40,737 bases of DNA from Muribaculaceae bacterium. Lineage in GTDB: Bacteria; Bacteroidota; Bacteroidia; Bacteroidales; Muribaculaceae. Below are positions 15,919-24,063 of the stretch, piece after piece (the stretch's first letter is position 1; each line of letters opens with the position of its first letter). The stretch is taken from contig JAEEVE010000003.1 of NCBI GenBank assembly GCA_016290765.1, positions 1-40,737 of the forward strand, in the 5' to 3' direction. Below the pieces are notes generated by a model, which worked only from the letters and a program-made list of their open reading frames with translations, searched no databases and had not been told where the DNA came from. A program made the translations under genes and the position numbers.

Positions 15919-16785
15919 ATGGGAAAAGATGTAGATCTTTCATCGCGTGAATGGTGCGACCTTGTGTTTGAGGGCAAGAATAAGGACTTCGGTGCTTATG
16001 AAATGCGAACCACCTCGACCAAGCGTCATAACAAGGCTATGCTTTACACCATCATCGGTGCTATCCTCGTGGTCGCTGCAGCGGTCTCTATCGCCAAGGT
16101 GCAAGAATACCTGGCTGAGCGCAGACTTGCTGAGCTGGCTGAACAAGAGGAGGTGCTCATCGATATGGAGCAGAACGAGGAACCCGAAGAGGAACAGCAG
16201 GAACGTCTCGAGCAACCCAAACCTGAGGTGCTCCCCGAGGAGGTCCTGAATACCGTCAAGGTGACTGAGCTCCGAATCGTTGAGGATGAGAAGGTGAAAG
16301 CCGAGGACGAGATTAAGACTCAGGATGAGCTGAAGGAAACGACCACTGCTTTCGGTCAGAAAGATAATGACAAGGGTACTGAGGACCGTAACGTCACCCG
16401 TACACTCAAGGAAGAAGTCGTCGTCGAGAAGAAGGTAGAGGAGAAGAAGGTCGAGAAGGAAGAAATCTTCAAGAGCGTTGAGCAGATGCCCCAGTTCCCT
16501 GGTGGCGAGGCTGCGCTGATGAAGTATATCTCGAGCCACATTCAGTATCCGACCATGGCACAGGAGAACAATGTCCAGGGTAAGGTGATCGTACAATTCG
16601 TCGTCACCAAGACTGGTCAAGTGGGTGAAGTCAAGGTGGCTCGCTCGGTAGACAAGGACCTCGACCGTGAGGCAGTTCGCGTCTGCAAGTCGCTGCCCAA
16701 GTTCACTCCCGGTCGTCAGAACGGTCAGCCCGTGTCGGTGTGGTACACACTGCCGGTTAACTTCAAACTTCAGGGTACCAACTAA
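15919..16785 (+). CDS. tonB: Energy transducer TonB
   Basis: This 288-residue protein spans the inner membrane once (about residues 42-60, MLYTIIGAILVVAAAVSIAK) and reaches through the periplasm to TonB-dependent receptors. The linker, about 65-190, is rich in Glu and Lys rather than the Pro-Lys repeats of E. coli TonB. The C-terminal domain (PQFPGGEAALMKYISSHIQYP to the end) is the standard Bacteroidetes TonB_C fold with the YP motif. It follows exbB and the two exbD genes and ends at a strong terminator, so it closes the core energy-coupling transcript. Confidence 0.95.
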   Translation: MGKDVDLSSREWCDLVFEGKNKDFGAYEMRTTSTKRHNKAMLYTIIGAILVVAAAVSIAKVQEYLAERRLAELAEQEEVLIDMEQNEEPEEEQQERLEQPKPEVLPEEVLNTVKVTELRIVEDEKVKAEDEIKTQDELKETTTAFGQKDNDKGTEDRNVTRTLKEEVVVEKKVEEKKVEKEEIFKSVEQMPQFPGGEAALMKYISSHIQYPTMAQENNVQGKVIVQFVVTKTGQVGEVKVARSVDKDLDREAVRVCKSLPKFTPGRQNGQPVSVWYTLPVNFKLQGTN

Positions 16786-16804
16786 AACCTGACTCTTTTT
16801 AATA

Positions 16805-16841
16805 AAAAAGTCGCAGAGCATCAAGCCCTGCGGCTTTTTTT
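16805..16841 (+). terminator. Terminator after tonB
   Basis: GTCGCAG pairs with CTGCGGC (one G-U), extended by A and T runs on both sides, and ends in seven T residues. It separates tonB from the PstS-like gene, which has its own promoter. Confidence 0.92.
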
Positions 16842-16872
16842 GTTGAAAAAATACTAAAACTTTGAGAAATAT

Positions 16873-16903
16873 TTTGATGAACCCACGATTAGTGCTAACT
16901 TTG
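16873..16903 (+). promoter_or_regulatory. Promoter of the PstS-like gene
   Basis: TTTG at 16873-16876, a 19-bp spacer and TAACTTTG at 16896-16903 give a full consensus promoter 28 bp before the ATG at 16931. Confidence 0.72.
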
Positions 16904-16930
16904 TAAGTTGAATTGTAGAAAAGACAGACA

Positions 16931-17917
16931 ATGAATAAAATCAGTCTACTGCTTACAGTCGCCATTGTCGCGCTTATCAATGTGGCGTGCCAGAATAATA
17001 CGGCGACTAATACCAGCACAAGCGGCATTGCTAAGATCAGCTGTGACGAGAGCTTCCGCAATATTCTGGACCAGGAGGTCGAGGTGTTTGAGTACAGTTA
17101 TCCCGATGCGAGCATCATGGTCGACTATATCGACGAGGCAGCGGCACTTGACTCACTCATGCACCGCAACGTCGACCTCATAATCACATCGCGTGACCTC
17201 ACCGACGATCAACGAAAAATCCTTGAAAAGCAGGGTAGGGCGCACCGCTCGCGCAAGATAGCGGTCGACGCTGTCGCTGTTATTGTCAACACGGCCAATG
17301 ACATTGACGAACTATCGATGGCCGAACTGAAAGAAATCTTCACAGGCCAGTCGCGCAAGTGGGGCGATCTCTTCCCCACAACCCTCAAGCGTGATTCGAT
17401 CAAGATTGTCTTGGACCAGACTGGCTCAGGTTTGGTGCACTACCTGAAGGATAAGTTTACCGACGGGCGTGACTTCGGAAACACCATCAGTGTGTTTGCG
17501 CAGAAATCCAGCGAGGAGGTGTTCAAGACAGTTATGAGCAACAAGAATGCCATTGGGTTTGTCGGGGTCAGCTGGATCACTGCCGACATGAAGGCAACCG
17601 AAATGACCATGGAACAACGCATCGATGAACTCAAAAACAAGAATGAAGTCAGTGTAATTGACTTTACCGACCGAATCAAGGTGCTGGCTGTACGACCCGA
17701 CGATGCCATCACTGCTCGCAAACCCTATCAAGCTTATATCAACACTGGTGAATATCCCCTGTTCCGTACCATATGGGCCATTGATGCCAGTGCTGGCGGC
17801 ACACTCGACCATGGTTTCTTCTCCTTCCTTACCGGAGTCATAGGCCAGAAGATTATCCTGCAGACGGGCATACTCCCTGCTGCCGAGCCAGTCAGGTATG
17901 TCGAAACAGTAAAGTGA
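16931..17917 (+). CDS. PstS-like phosphate-type substrate-binding lipoprotein
   Basis: This is a 328-residue periplasmic binding protein of the PstS type. The N-terminus MNKISLLLTVAIVALINVAC is a lipoprotein signal peptide, with C20 as the probable lipid site although N at -3 is unusual. Recognisable parts are the early DESFRNILDQEV, the conserved core LSMAELKEIFTGQSRKWGDLFP, and DQTGSGLVHYLKDKF. No PstC, PstA or PstB is encoded nearby. In Bacteroidetes this gene sits regularly beside exbB-exbD-tonB, so it may sense or bind a ligand for that system rather than feed an ABC transporter; this is inference. It has its own promoter after the tonB terminator. Confidence 0.88.
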   Translation: MNKISLLLTVAIVALINVACQNNTATNTSTSGIAKISCDESFRNILDQEVEVFEYSYPDASIMVDYIDEAAALDSLMHRNVDLIITSRDLTDDQRKILEKQGRAHRSRKIAVDAVAVIVNTANDIDELSMAELKEIFTGQSRKWGDLFPTTLKRDSIKIVLDQTGSGLVHYLKDKFTDGRDFGNTISVFAQKSSEEVFKTVMSNKNAIGFVGVSWITADMKATEMTMEQRIDELKNKNEVSVIDFTDRIKVLAVRPDDAITARKPYQAYINTGEYPLFRTIWAIDASAGGTLDHGFFSFLTGVIGQKIILQTGILPAAEPVRYVETVK

Positions 17918-18068
17918 CATTGAAAATCTGAGAATGATTTCAAACCAATGTTAAATCGTCGCGATTGTAATCATATTGTTACATAATTTGCTCATTTGGC
18001 ACGCAAGTTGCAATTGTTCTCACAAAACAACGAAAATAAATTAATAATAACAATAAAACTAAACTACA

Positions 18069-19691
18069 ATGAAAGCTAAATTCTTTATCGCAGGTCTCCT
18101 CCTCGCGGGAGCAGTCATCAGCAGCTCGGCTCAGAGCTACAAGGATGGCATCGAGTACTACAAGGTGGATCAGCTTGACAACGCCAAGGAGTTGCTCGAA
18201 CGTAACCTGAACGCGCCCAGCACCAACAAGAGCGAGGCATTCTACTACCTGGGACAAATCGCGCTCAAGCAGGGGAACCTCACTGAGGCCAAGAGCTACT
18301 TCGACCGTGGCATCAGTGCCGACGCTAACAACCCCTACAGCTATGTGGGACAAGCTGCTCTCGAACTTAAGAAGGGCGGAAACCCCAAGGGACTCTTCGA
18401 CCAAGTGCGCAAGATGAGCAAGAAGGATCCTAAGCTGGAGATTGAGATTGCACGCGCTTACTATGCAGCCAATCCAACAACCTATGCCAAGGACATCGAG
18501 AAGTGCATCAAGAATGCCCAAAAGTGGAATATGACCGACCCCAACAGTCACATCTTCTCAGGCGACATGAAAGCCGACCAGAAGCAATGGGGTGACGCGG
18601 CTGGACTCTACGAGATGGCGTTCTCCAATGATCCCAACAATGTCGAGGCTTATGTTAAGTATGCTAACACCTACTTCAACGTCAACCCCACCATGGCTAT
18701 CGAGCGTCTTGAGGAGCTCAATGCCAAGTCGCCCAACCAGGCACTTGTGCAGCGTCAGCTCGCCGAGAAGTACTACAGCGACAACCAGGGTGTGAAGGCT
18801 GCCGAGAAGTATGGCGAGTATATCAAGAATCCCAACCACTTTGCACAGGATGAGGTGCGCTATGTGCAGCTGCTCTTCTTCGGTGAGAAGTATCAAGAGA
18901 GCTATGACCTGGCCACGAGCCTCATCAGCAAGCTCAACGCTGGTGACGAGAAGGTCTTCTACATGCGCCGCATGCAGCTTTACAATCTGGACATGCTCGA
19001 GAAGTATGAGCAGGCTGTAGAGGCAGGTAAGCAGTTCTTCGCAATGGCTAAGCCCGTCGACGCGACCTACGAGGTGCGCGACTATACCGACTATGGTAAA
19101 GCGCTCCAAGAGGCTGGACAACCCGAAGCAGCTATCGATGCTTACAACAAGGCCATCGAACTTAACCCCCAGAACGAGGACTTGATCCGCAACATGGGTG
19201 ATTCGTATGCCGAAGCAAAGAACTACGAGAAGGCAGCTAGCTACTACCAGAAGCTTTATGATGGTGGTATGGCAAAGGCTAACGATATCTTTACACTCTC
19301 GCGCTATCTGTACTTCCTCGCTAGCGACACTCAGGATGAGGCTGTTAAGGCAAATGCAATTGCACAATCTCAGAAGTACCTCGCAGAGGCTGACCAGAAG
19401 GTTCCTGGCAATGTCCAGATCGTCAACCAGAAGGCAAATATGGCCAAGCTGCTCGAGGGCGACAAGATCACCGGCAAGGCTCTGCCCGCCTACAAAGAGC
19501 TCCTGAGCATTCTCGACGCCAAGGAGGACAACAGTGGATACGATCGCTACTACCGCTACATTTACAACTACCTGGCCAACTATGAGTTCCAGTTTGGCGA
19601 CAAGTCGCTGGCCAAGGAGTACTACCGCAAGTGGTTACAGCACGATCCCGAAAACGAGGCCCTTCGCAAATATGTCGAGGCCATGAAGTAA
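18069..19691 (+). CDS. Secreted tetratricopeptide-repeat protein
   Basis: This 540-residue protein has a signal peptide (MKAKFFIAGLLLAGAVISSSAQS) and is then almost entirely TPR-like helical hairpins. Clear units include EAFYYLGQIALKQGNLTEAKSYFDRGI (about 57-83), DAAGLYEMAFSNDPNNVEAYVKYAN, and QPEAAIDAYNKAIELNPQNEDLIRNMGDSY. TPR arrays act as protein-docking surfaces, so it probably works in the periplasm as a scaffold for the TonB system or another envelope complex; its partner is unknown. It lies 151 bp after the PstS-like gene, with no clear promoter box in the gap, and ends at a terminator. This is its usual neighbourhood in the phylum. Confidence 0.9.
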   Translation: MKAKFFIAGLLLAGAVISSSAQSYKDGIEYYKVDQLDNAKELLERNLNAPSTNKSEAFYYLGQIALKQGNLTEAKSYFDRGISADANNPYSYVGQAALELKKGGNPKGLFDQVRKMSKKDPKLEIEIARAYYAANPTTYAKDIEKCIKNAQKWNMTDPNSHIFSGDMKADQKQWGDAAGLYEMAFSNDPNNVEAYVKYANTYFNVNPTMAIERLEELNAKSPNQALVQRQLAEKYYSDNQGVKAAEKYGEYIKNPNHFAQDEVRYVQLLFFGEKYQESYDLATSLISKLNAGDEKVFYMRRMQLYNLDMLEKYEQAVEAGKQFFAMAKPVDATYEVRDYTDYGKALQEAGQPEAAIDAYNKAIELNPQNEDLIRNMGDSYAEAKNYEKAASYYQKLYDGGMAKANDIFTLSRYLYFLASDTQDEAVKANAIAQSQKYLAEADQKVPGNVQIVNQKANMAKLLEGDKITGKALPAYKELLSILDAKEDNSGYDRYYRYIYNYLANYEFQFGDKSLAKEYYRKWLQHDPENEALRKYVEAMK

Positions 19692-19711
19692 GTCACTCAT
19701 ACAACAACAAT

Positions 19712-19742
19712 ATGAGCCGCACCCCATCAGGGCGCGGCTCAT
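19712..19742 (+). terminator. Terminator after the TPR gene
   Basis: ATGAGCCGC and GCGGCTCAT form a 9-bp stem extended by imperfect ACCC/GGGC pairing. The following T-tract is weak (TTGTTT), so efficiency is uncertain. Confidence 0.7.
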
Positions 19743-19752
19743 TGTTTCTATA

Positions 19753-19780
19753 TAAAAAAGGCTGCCGTTCACGGGCAGCC
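19753..19780 (-). terminator. Terminator of rpoD
   Basis: On the minus strand a GGCTGCC/GGCAGCC stem is followed by six T residues, 31 bp past the rpoD stop. It lies tail to tail with the TPR gene terminator. Confidence 0.88.
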
Positions 19781-19810
19781 ATTACTAATACTCTTGGCCA
19801 TTGTATTGCG

Positions 19811-20668
19811 TCAGCCCAAATAAGACTTGAGCAACTTGCTCTTCTGTCCTTTCAGGCGACGGATGGCTTTCTCCTTGATTTGTCGCACTCGCTCGCGAGT
19901 CAAGTCAAACTTCGCACCAATCTCCTCGAGCGTCATCTCTTGGCAACCGATGCCAAAGAACATCTTCAAGATGTCACGCTCACGGGGATTCAATTGGTCC
20001 AAAGCACGGTTCACCTCTTTGCTTAACGACTCTTGAGTCAGCGTAGAGTCGGCCATCGGGCTGTCGTCGTTGGGCAATACGTCAAGCAGACTATTGTCCT
20101 CGCCGTCAACAAAGGGTGCATCGACACTCACATGACGACCCGACACCTTCAAAGTGTCGCTGATCTTGTCAACAGGAATGTCAAGGCGCTCGGCCAATTC
20201 CTCGGCCGAAGGACGGCGCTCGTGCTCTTGCTCAAACTTAGACAGTTCCTTGCCAATCTTGTTGAGTGAACCAACCTGGTTCAGCGGCAGGCGAACAATG
20301 CGAGCCTGCTCGGCAAGAGCTTGAAGAATCGACTGGCGTATCCACCAGACGGCATAAGAGATGAACTTGAAACCACGCGTCTCGTCAAATTTCTGGGCCG
20401 CCTTAATCAGGCCGAGATTACCTTCGTCAATCAAGTCCGGGAGACTCAATCCCTGGTTTTGATACTGTTTGGCCACCGAAACGACAAAGCGCAAATTGGC
20501 GCTTACGAGCTTGTCAAGTGCTACCTGGTCACCCTCGCGGATGCGCTGTGCCAACTCAACCTCCTCATCTACAGTGATTAGCTCCTTGCGGCCAATCTCC
20601 TGGAGGTACTTGTCTAGCGACGCACTCTCACGATTGGTGATCGATTTTGTAATCTTGAGTTGTCTCAT
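19811..20668 (-). CDS. rpoD: RNA polymerase primary sigma factor RpoD/SigA
   Basis: This 285-residue sigma-70 protein has region 1.2 ([17 protein letters not shown]), region 2 ([58 protein letters not shown]), region 3 and region 4 ([10 protein letters not shown]-like [28 protein letters not shown]). It lacks the long region 1.1 and non-conserved insert of E. coli RpoD, which is the normal form in Bacteroidetes, where the primary sigma reads the TTTG / TAnnTTTG promoters found across this window. It has its own consensus promoter and terminator. A close paralogue lies immediately upstream on the same strand. Confidence 0.96.
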   Translation of the reverse strand: MRQLKITKSITNRESASLDKYLQEIGRKELITVDEEVELAQRIREGDQVALDKLVSANLRFVVSVAKQYQNQGLSLPDLIDEGNLGLIKAAQKFDETRGFKFISYAVWWIRQSILQALAEQARIVRLPLNQVGSLNKIGKELSKFEQEHERRPSAEELAERLDIPVDKISDTLKVSGRHVSVDAPFVDGEDNSLLDVLPNDDSPMADSTLTQESLSKEVNRALDQLNPRERDILKMFFGIGCQEMTLEEIGAKFDLTRERVRQIKEKAIRRLKGQKSKLLKSYLG

Positions 20669-20696
20669 CTTACAGTGATGTAGAGTTTAAAGCATG

Positions 20697-20728
20697 CAAA
20701 GTTACTGCTTTTTTTGTACATGACCAAA
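20697..20728 (-). promoter_or_regulatory. Promoter of rpoD
   Basis: On the minus strand, TTTG (20728-20725) and TAACTTTG (20704-20697) are 20 bp apart, a full consensus promoter. The leader is about 20-25 nt. Confidence 0.75.
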
Positions 20729-20737
20729 AACAAACAG

Positions 20738-20771
20738 CAAAAAGCTGCTAATTTTACAATAATTAGCAGCT
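20738..20771 (-). terminator. Terminator of the second sigma gene
   Basis: AGCTGCTAATT (20743-20753) pairs perfectly with AATTAGCAGCT (20761-20771). On the minus strand five T residues follow. It isolates the upstream sigma gene from rpoD. Confidence 0.9.
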
Positions 20772-20799
20772 AAAGAATAACGATCGGCACAATCATCAA

Positions 20800-21654
20800 T
20801 TAAAGGTAAGGGCGCAGGTTGCGACTGTTGGCACCGCGCAGATGGCGAATCGCACGTTCGCGAATCTGACGTACACGCTCGCGCGTGAGGTCAAATTTTG
20901 CCCCAATCTCGTCGAGCGACAGTTCGGGCCCACCGATGCCGTATGACATCATTAGAATGTCGCGCTCGCGAGGCTGCAGATTCTGAAGCGTAATCAGCAT
21001 TTCGTGCGACAACCCCTCGCGAGTCACTGCGGCATCGGCGCTGGGCGTCTCAGTATCGGCCAGTACATCGAGCAGACAGTTATCATCGCTGTCGCCAAAG
21101 GGTGCGTCGACCGACGTTTTGTGAGTCTGTGATGCAAGGGCGTCAAACACGCGATCCTCTGTCAACCCGGTGATGGCGACAATCTCGCTGATCGAGGGTT
21201 TGCGCTGGTTCTCCTGTTCAAAGGCGTTAATAGCCTTGTTCACTTTGCCCTGGATATTCACCTGGTTCAGAGGCAAGCGCACAACGTGCCCTTGCTCGGC
21301 AAGTGCTTGGAGCATTGCCTGACGCACCCACCACACGGCGTAGGAGATGAATTTGAAGCCACGCGTCTCGTCATATTTGCGTGCGGCGCGAATCATGCCC
21401 AGGTTGCCTTCGTTGATTAAGTCAAGCAGGCTCATGCCTGTGTTCTGATATTGTTTCGCTACCGACACGACAAACCTCAGGTTGGCAGCAACAAGCTGAT
21501 TCACTGCCTCCTCATCACCCTCATGGATGCGCTGGGCTACTGCCACCTCCTCGTCAGGGGTTAGCTGAGGAATGCGACTAATCTCCTGCAGGTAACGCTG
21601 CAGGGCACTAGTCTCTCGGTTTGTGATTTGTTGTGAGATTTTAATCTGTCTCAT
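20800..21654 (-). CDS. Second primary-type sigma-70 factor (RpoD paralogue)
   Basis: This 284-residue protein is colinear with the neighbouring RpoD. Regions 2.3-2.4 ([26 protein letters not shown]) and 4.2 ([24 protein letters not shown]) are almost identical between the two, so both should recognise the same promoter elements. The divergence is concentrated in region 3 (here NIQGKVNKAINAFEQENQRKPSISEIVAITGLTEDRVFDAL) and the extreme C-terminus. It is best called a group 2, primary-like sigma, possibly used in a different growth state; that role is inference. A terminator separates it from rpoD. A poor -7-like sequence (TAGTTTTTG, 21734-21726) lies about 70 bp upstream of its start, so it may be expressed differently. 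Confidence 0.92.
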   Translation of the reverse strand: MRQIKISQQITNRETSALQRYLQEISRIPQLTPDEEVAVAQRIHEGDEEAVNQLVAANLRFVVSVAKQYQNTGMSLLDLINEGNLGMIRAARKYDETRGFKFISYAVWWVRQAMLQALAEQGHVVRLPLNQVNIQGKVNKAINAFEQENQRKPSISEIVAITGLTEDRVFDALASQTHKTSVDAPFGDSDDNCLLDVLADTETPSADAAVTREGLSHEMLITLQNLQPRERDILMMSYGIGGPELSLDEIGAKFDLTRERVRQIRERAIRHLRGANSRNLRPYL

Positions 21655-21755
21655 GTGTGTTGTTCTTGAGCATTAAACAAATAAACTGATTCCTTTCTCT
21701 CTAAGAAGTATCTGTCATTTGTTTGCAAAAACTATGCCAAGTGACTGCTCAAAAC

Positions 21756-21786
21756 AAAAAAAGTTGACCCGAAGGCCAACTTTTTT
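21756..21786 (-). terminator. Terminator of degP
   Basis: AAAAAAGTTG and CAACTTTTTT form the stem around a short loop containing ACCCGAAGGC, with T residues following on the minus strand. It is 47 bp past the stop of the protease gene. Confidence 0.88.
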
Positions 21787-21832
21787 CATTTATAGAAGGT
21801 TTTCCGTGTCGCGGCTAGGTCGCGGCCATCAT

Positions 21833-23383
21833 TTACTCCTCCACATCACTCAAGTCCACGGCATAGTATACTTTCTTGCCAGTCTGCGTAAGACCAGTGA
21901 TTACCATCACCTTGTCCTCGTCTTGAGAACGCATGATCTGGTTATAGATCTGCTCTACGTCGTCCTGACTGTCGATAGGCTGCTGGTTGATGTGCGTGAT
22001 GATGATGCCGTTCTTGATTCCGTTGCTCTTAAACTTGCCGGCTGTCAAGCCTGCCACCTTCACACCATGTGAGATGTTGTAGTCTTTCTTCTCCTTTTCG
22101 CTCAGCTCGGTGAAGGCGCATCCCAGCGAGGTCATGTCGCTGCCCTTGGTGATTTTGGTGTTGCCCTGGTTGTTCTTGAAAGTAACTGTCGTAGTGCGTA
22201 ACTTGTTGTTGCGGTAGTAGCTCACCTCGGCCTTGTCACCAGGACGTAGCTTGTTCATCTGTTCCTGCATTTCACCGCTGTTCTTCACGTTGGCACCATT
22301 CAGCTTCACAATCACGTCGCCTTCTTCCAGACCAGCCTCCATTGCGGCACTGCGGTCATTCACTTTGGCGACATAGATGCCCTCGTTGGTGGCGGTGATG
22401 TTGTGCTCCTTGGCCTTGTCGGCGTCAAGCTCGGTGTATTGGATACCAAACACAGCGCGTTGCACGGTACCATACTGCTTGAGGTCGGTGACGACCTTCT
22501 TCACAGTGTTGCTGGGGACGGCAAACGAGCAGCCCGAGTAGTTGCCAGTGGTAGAATAGATCATCGTGTTGATGCCGATGAGCTCGCCAGCAACATTGAC
22601 AAGGGCGCCACCACTGTTGCCGGGGTTAACGGCTGCATCGTGTTGGATAAACGACTTGATGCCCATGTTAGAGCTTTCGGCAAGACCGCGGCCCTTAGCG
22701 CTAATGATGCCAGCGGTAACGGTCGAGTTGAAGCCGAAGGGGTTGCCGACGGCGACGGCCCACTCGCCCACCTTCACGTTGTCACTATTACCAAACGTGA
22801 TGGGACGCAGGTTCTTCGCGCCGTTGATTTTAATCAAAGCGATGTCGGTATTGGGATCGGTGCCGATAACAGTAGCGTTGTACTTGCTGTTGTCGTTCAG
22901 AGTAACCTCGAGTTTCTCGGCGCCGTCAATCACGTGGTTGTTGGTCACGATATAGCCATCATCACTGATGATCACGCCCGAACCGCTACCCTTGGCTTGA
23001 GGTTCGCTCTTTTGTTGAGGTGACTGCTGGCGGCCACGCTGGCCGTTGCCGAAACCGAAGCCTGGGCCAAAGAAGAACTCAAATGGATCCATTCCTTGGT
23101 AATACTGTTGCTGTTTTGGGGTCTCAAAGCTCTTGATGCTCACCACGCTGTTGATGGTGTTCTCGGCTACTACAGTAAAATCTATGCCCGACGACATTGC
23201 TGCGCTACGGCTTGAAGCTGTGCGTACAAAACTGTCATCCATACTGGCCGATTCCTTATTAGGAATATAGGTGTCTACATCATAGCCTGCACTGCGCAGG
23301 GCACTCTCGCCAACAAGTGTCGTGGCTGAGCCCAACAACGATGCTCCAACAAGCATCAAGGCAATTTTACTATTCTTCTTCAT
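21833..23383 (-). CDS. degP: Do-family serine endopeptidase (DegP/HtrA)
   Basis: This 516-residue periplasmic protease-chaperone has an N-terminal hydrophobic signal or anchor (SKIALMLVGASLLGSATTLVG). The trypsin-like domain has the catalytic triad H150 (TNNHVIDG), D180 (NTDIALIKI) and S257 (NPGNSGGALVN). A Q- and G-rich LA-loop region (about 88-132) and two C-terminal PDZ domains (from about 320 and 420) are also present. It degrades or refolds misfolded envelope proteins. Length and order are as in other Bacteroidetes DegQ/DegP. A TACTTTTG box at 23462-23455 lies about 72 bp upstream of the start; I see no sigma-E or heat-shock operator. Confidence 0.95.
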   Translation of the reverse strand: MKKNSKIALMLVGASLLGSATTLVGESALRSAGYDVDTYIPNKESASMDDSFVRTASSRSAAMSSGIDFTVVAENTINSVVSIKSFETPKQQQYYQGMDPFEFFFGPGFGFGNGQRGRQQSPQQKSEPQAKGSGSGVIISDDGYIVTNNHVIDGAEKLEVTLNDNSKYNATVIGTDPNTDIALIKINGAKNLRPITFGNSDNVKVGEWAVAVGNPFGFNSTVTAGIISAKGRGLAESSNMGIKSFIQHDAAVNPGNSGGALVNVAGELIGINTMIYSTTGNYSGCSFAVPSNTVKKVVTDLKQYGTVQRAVFGIQYTELDADKAKEHNITATNEGIYVAKVNDRSAAMEAGLEEGDVIVKLNGANVKNSGEMQEQMNKLRPGDKAEVSYYRNNKLRTTTVTFKNNQGNTKITKGSDMTSLGCAFTELSEKEKKDYNISHGVKVAGLTAGKFKSNGIKNGIIITHINQQPIDSQDDVEQIYNQIMRSQDEDKVMVITGLTQTGKKVYYAVDLSDVEE

Positions 23384-23454
23384 AATCTTAAATGTTAAAT
23401 ATTTGTCCGTTTTAAATTTTCTAATCGTTAAAATTAACTTTTGCTTTACAACGC

Positions 23455-23462
23455 CAAAAGTA
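23455..23462 (-). promoter_or_regulatory. -7 box of degP
   Basis: TACTTTTG on the minus strand matches the consensus, with a TTG 19 bp upstream. The leader would be about 65 nt. The rest of the 242-bp gap to rnpB is AT-rich and holds a heptad repeat near its right end. Confidence 0.55.
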
Positions 23463-23573
23463 CTCTTTTTATTTGCAACATCAATGCCATCACCCCTTAT
23501 TTTTGTACTTTTTAAGCATCAAACCGCCCCTTTTTAACCGCGTTAACAACAAAAATTGTCAATAACCAACATA

Positions 23574-23604
23574 ATTCTCAATTCTCGATTCTCCATTCTC
23601 AATT
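23574..23604. repeat. AATTCTC-type heptad repeat upstream of rnpB
   Basis: Four to five 7-bp units (AATTCTC, with CGATTCTC and CCATTCTC variants) end 8 bp before the rnpB -7 box. The same 17-bp end, attctccattctcaatt, recurs before the outer-membrane protein gene at 26518-26534, and a purer array precedes 27736. Confidence 0.85.
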
Positions 23605-23612
23605 AAAAGTAC

Positions 23613-23620
23613 TACCTTTG
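23613..23620 (+). promoter_or_regulatory. -7 box of rnpB
   Basis: TACCTTTG matches TAnnTTTG and ends 6 bp before the predicted RNA 5' end. No TTTG is found 20 bp upstream, where the heptad repeat lies. Confidence 0.7.
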
Positions 23621-23625
23621 CACCC

Positions 23626-23998
23626 GCCAGTTGGGTGGCTTGTCGCTCGGCGTGACTGGAGACGGCCGCCGAGAGGAAAGTCCGGGCAACACAGAGCATC
23701 ACATTTCCTAACGGGAAGCCGGGGGTGACCTCGGGGTTCAAGGTGACAGAGAATGACCGCCAACTACGGTTGGTAAGGGTGAAAAGGCGGGGTAAGAGCC
23801 CACCGGATGGCGTGGCGACACGCTATGCCGCACTACCTGTGAGTTGCAATGTCAAGTATACCGCCAGTTAAGGGCTGCTCGTCCATTGGCGGGGGGTAGA
23901 CAGCTATATCGACGCAGCAATGCGCCGGACAGATAAATGACAGGCGACTGCCATTGTGGCAGCTACATAACCCGGCTTATAGCCCAACTGGCTTTTTT
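23626..23998 (+). ncRNA. rnpB: RNase P RNA (type A)
   Basis: This is the catalytic RNA that matures tRNA 5' ends. Helix P1 is GCCAGTTGGG (23626-23635) with CCCAACTGGC (23983-23992), closing the molecule. The conserved core is present: GAGGAAAGTCCGGGC near 23675, the GGGTAAGAGCCCACCGG region near 23792 and the 3' block ACATAACCCGGCTTATAG near 23967. Six T residues after P1 (23993-23998) act as terminator. The length of about 370 nt is normal. Exact ends are inferred from P1 and the promoter. Confidence 0.97.
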
Positions 23999-24025
23999 AT
24001 CATTAACCCTACAGGGGCCTGCTAT

Positions 24026-24045
24026 GCCGCAACTCCCGTTGCGGC
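24026..24045. repeat. GCCGCAAC-tccc-GTTGCGGC hairpin, copy 1
   Basis: A perfect 8-bp stem with a TCCC loop lies between rnpB and folC. A second copy with one wobble pair lies at 29530-29549, and both are preceded by CTATG. It may be a dispersed REP-like element. Confidence 0.75.
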
Positions 24046-24063
24046 CATTCGCGATTAAAAGAA

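Noticed and set aside
15940-17061. A 373-codon minus-strand open frame across tonB
   Set aside because: It is a shadow of tonB and the following gap; it has no family resemblance, its sequence is a Leu-rich antisense pattern, and tonB is certain.
16931-17917. A phosphate ABC transporter operon
   Set aside because: Only the binding protein is present; no permease or ATPase genes accompany it.
23559-23741. A minus-strand open frame overlapping the rnpB 5' part
   Set aside because: It is antisense to a certain RNase P RNA and includes the heptad repeat; no protein features are seen.
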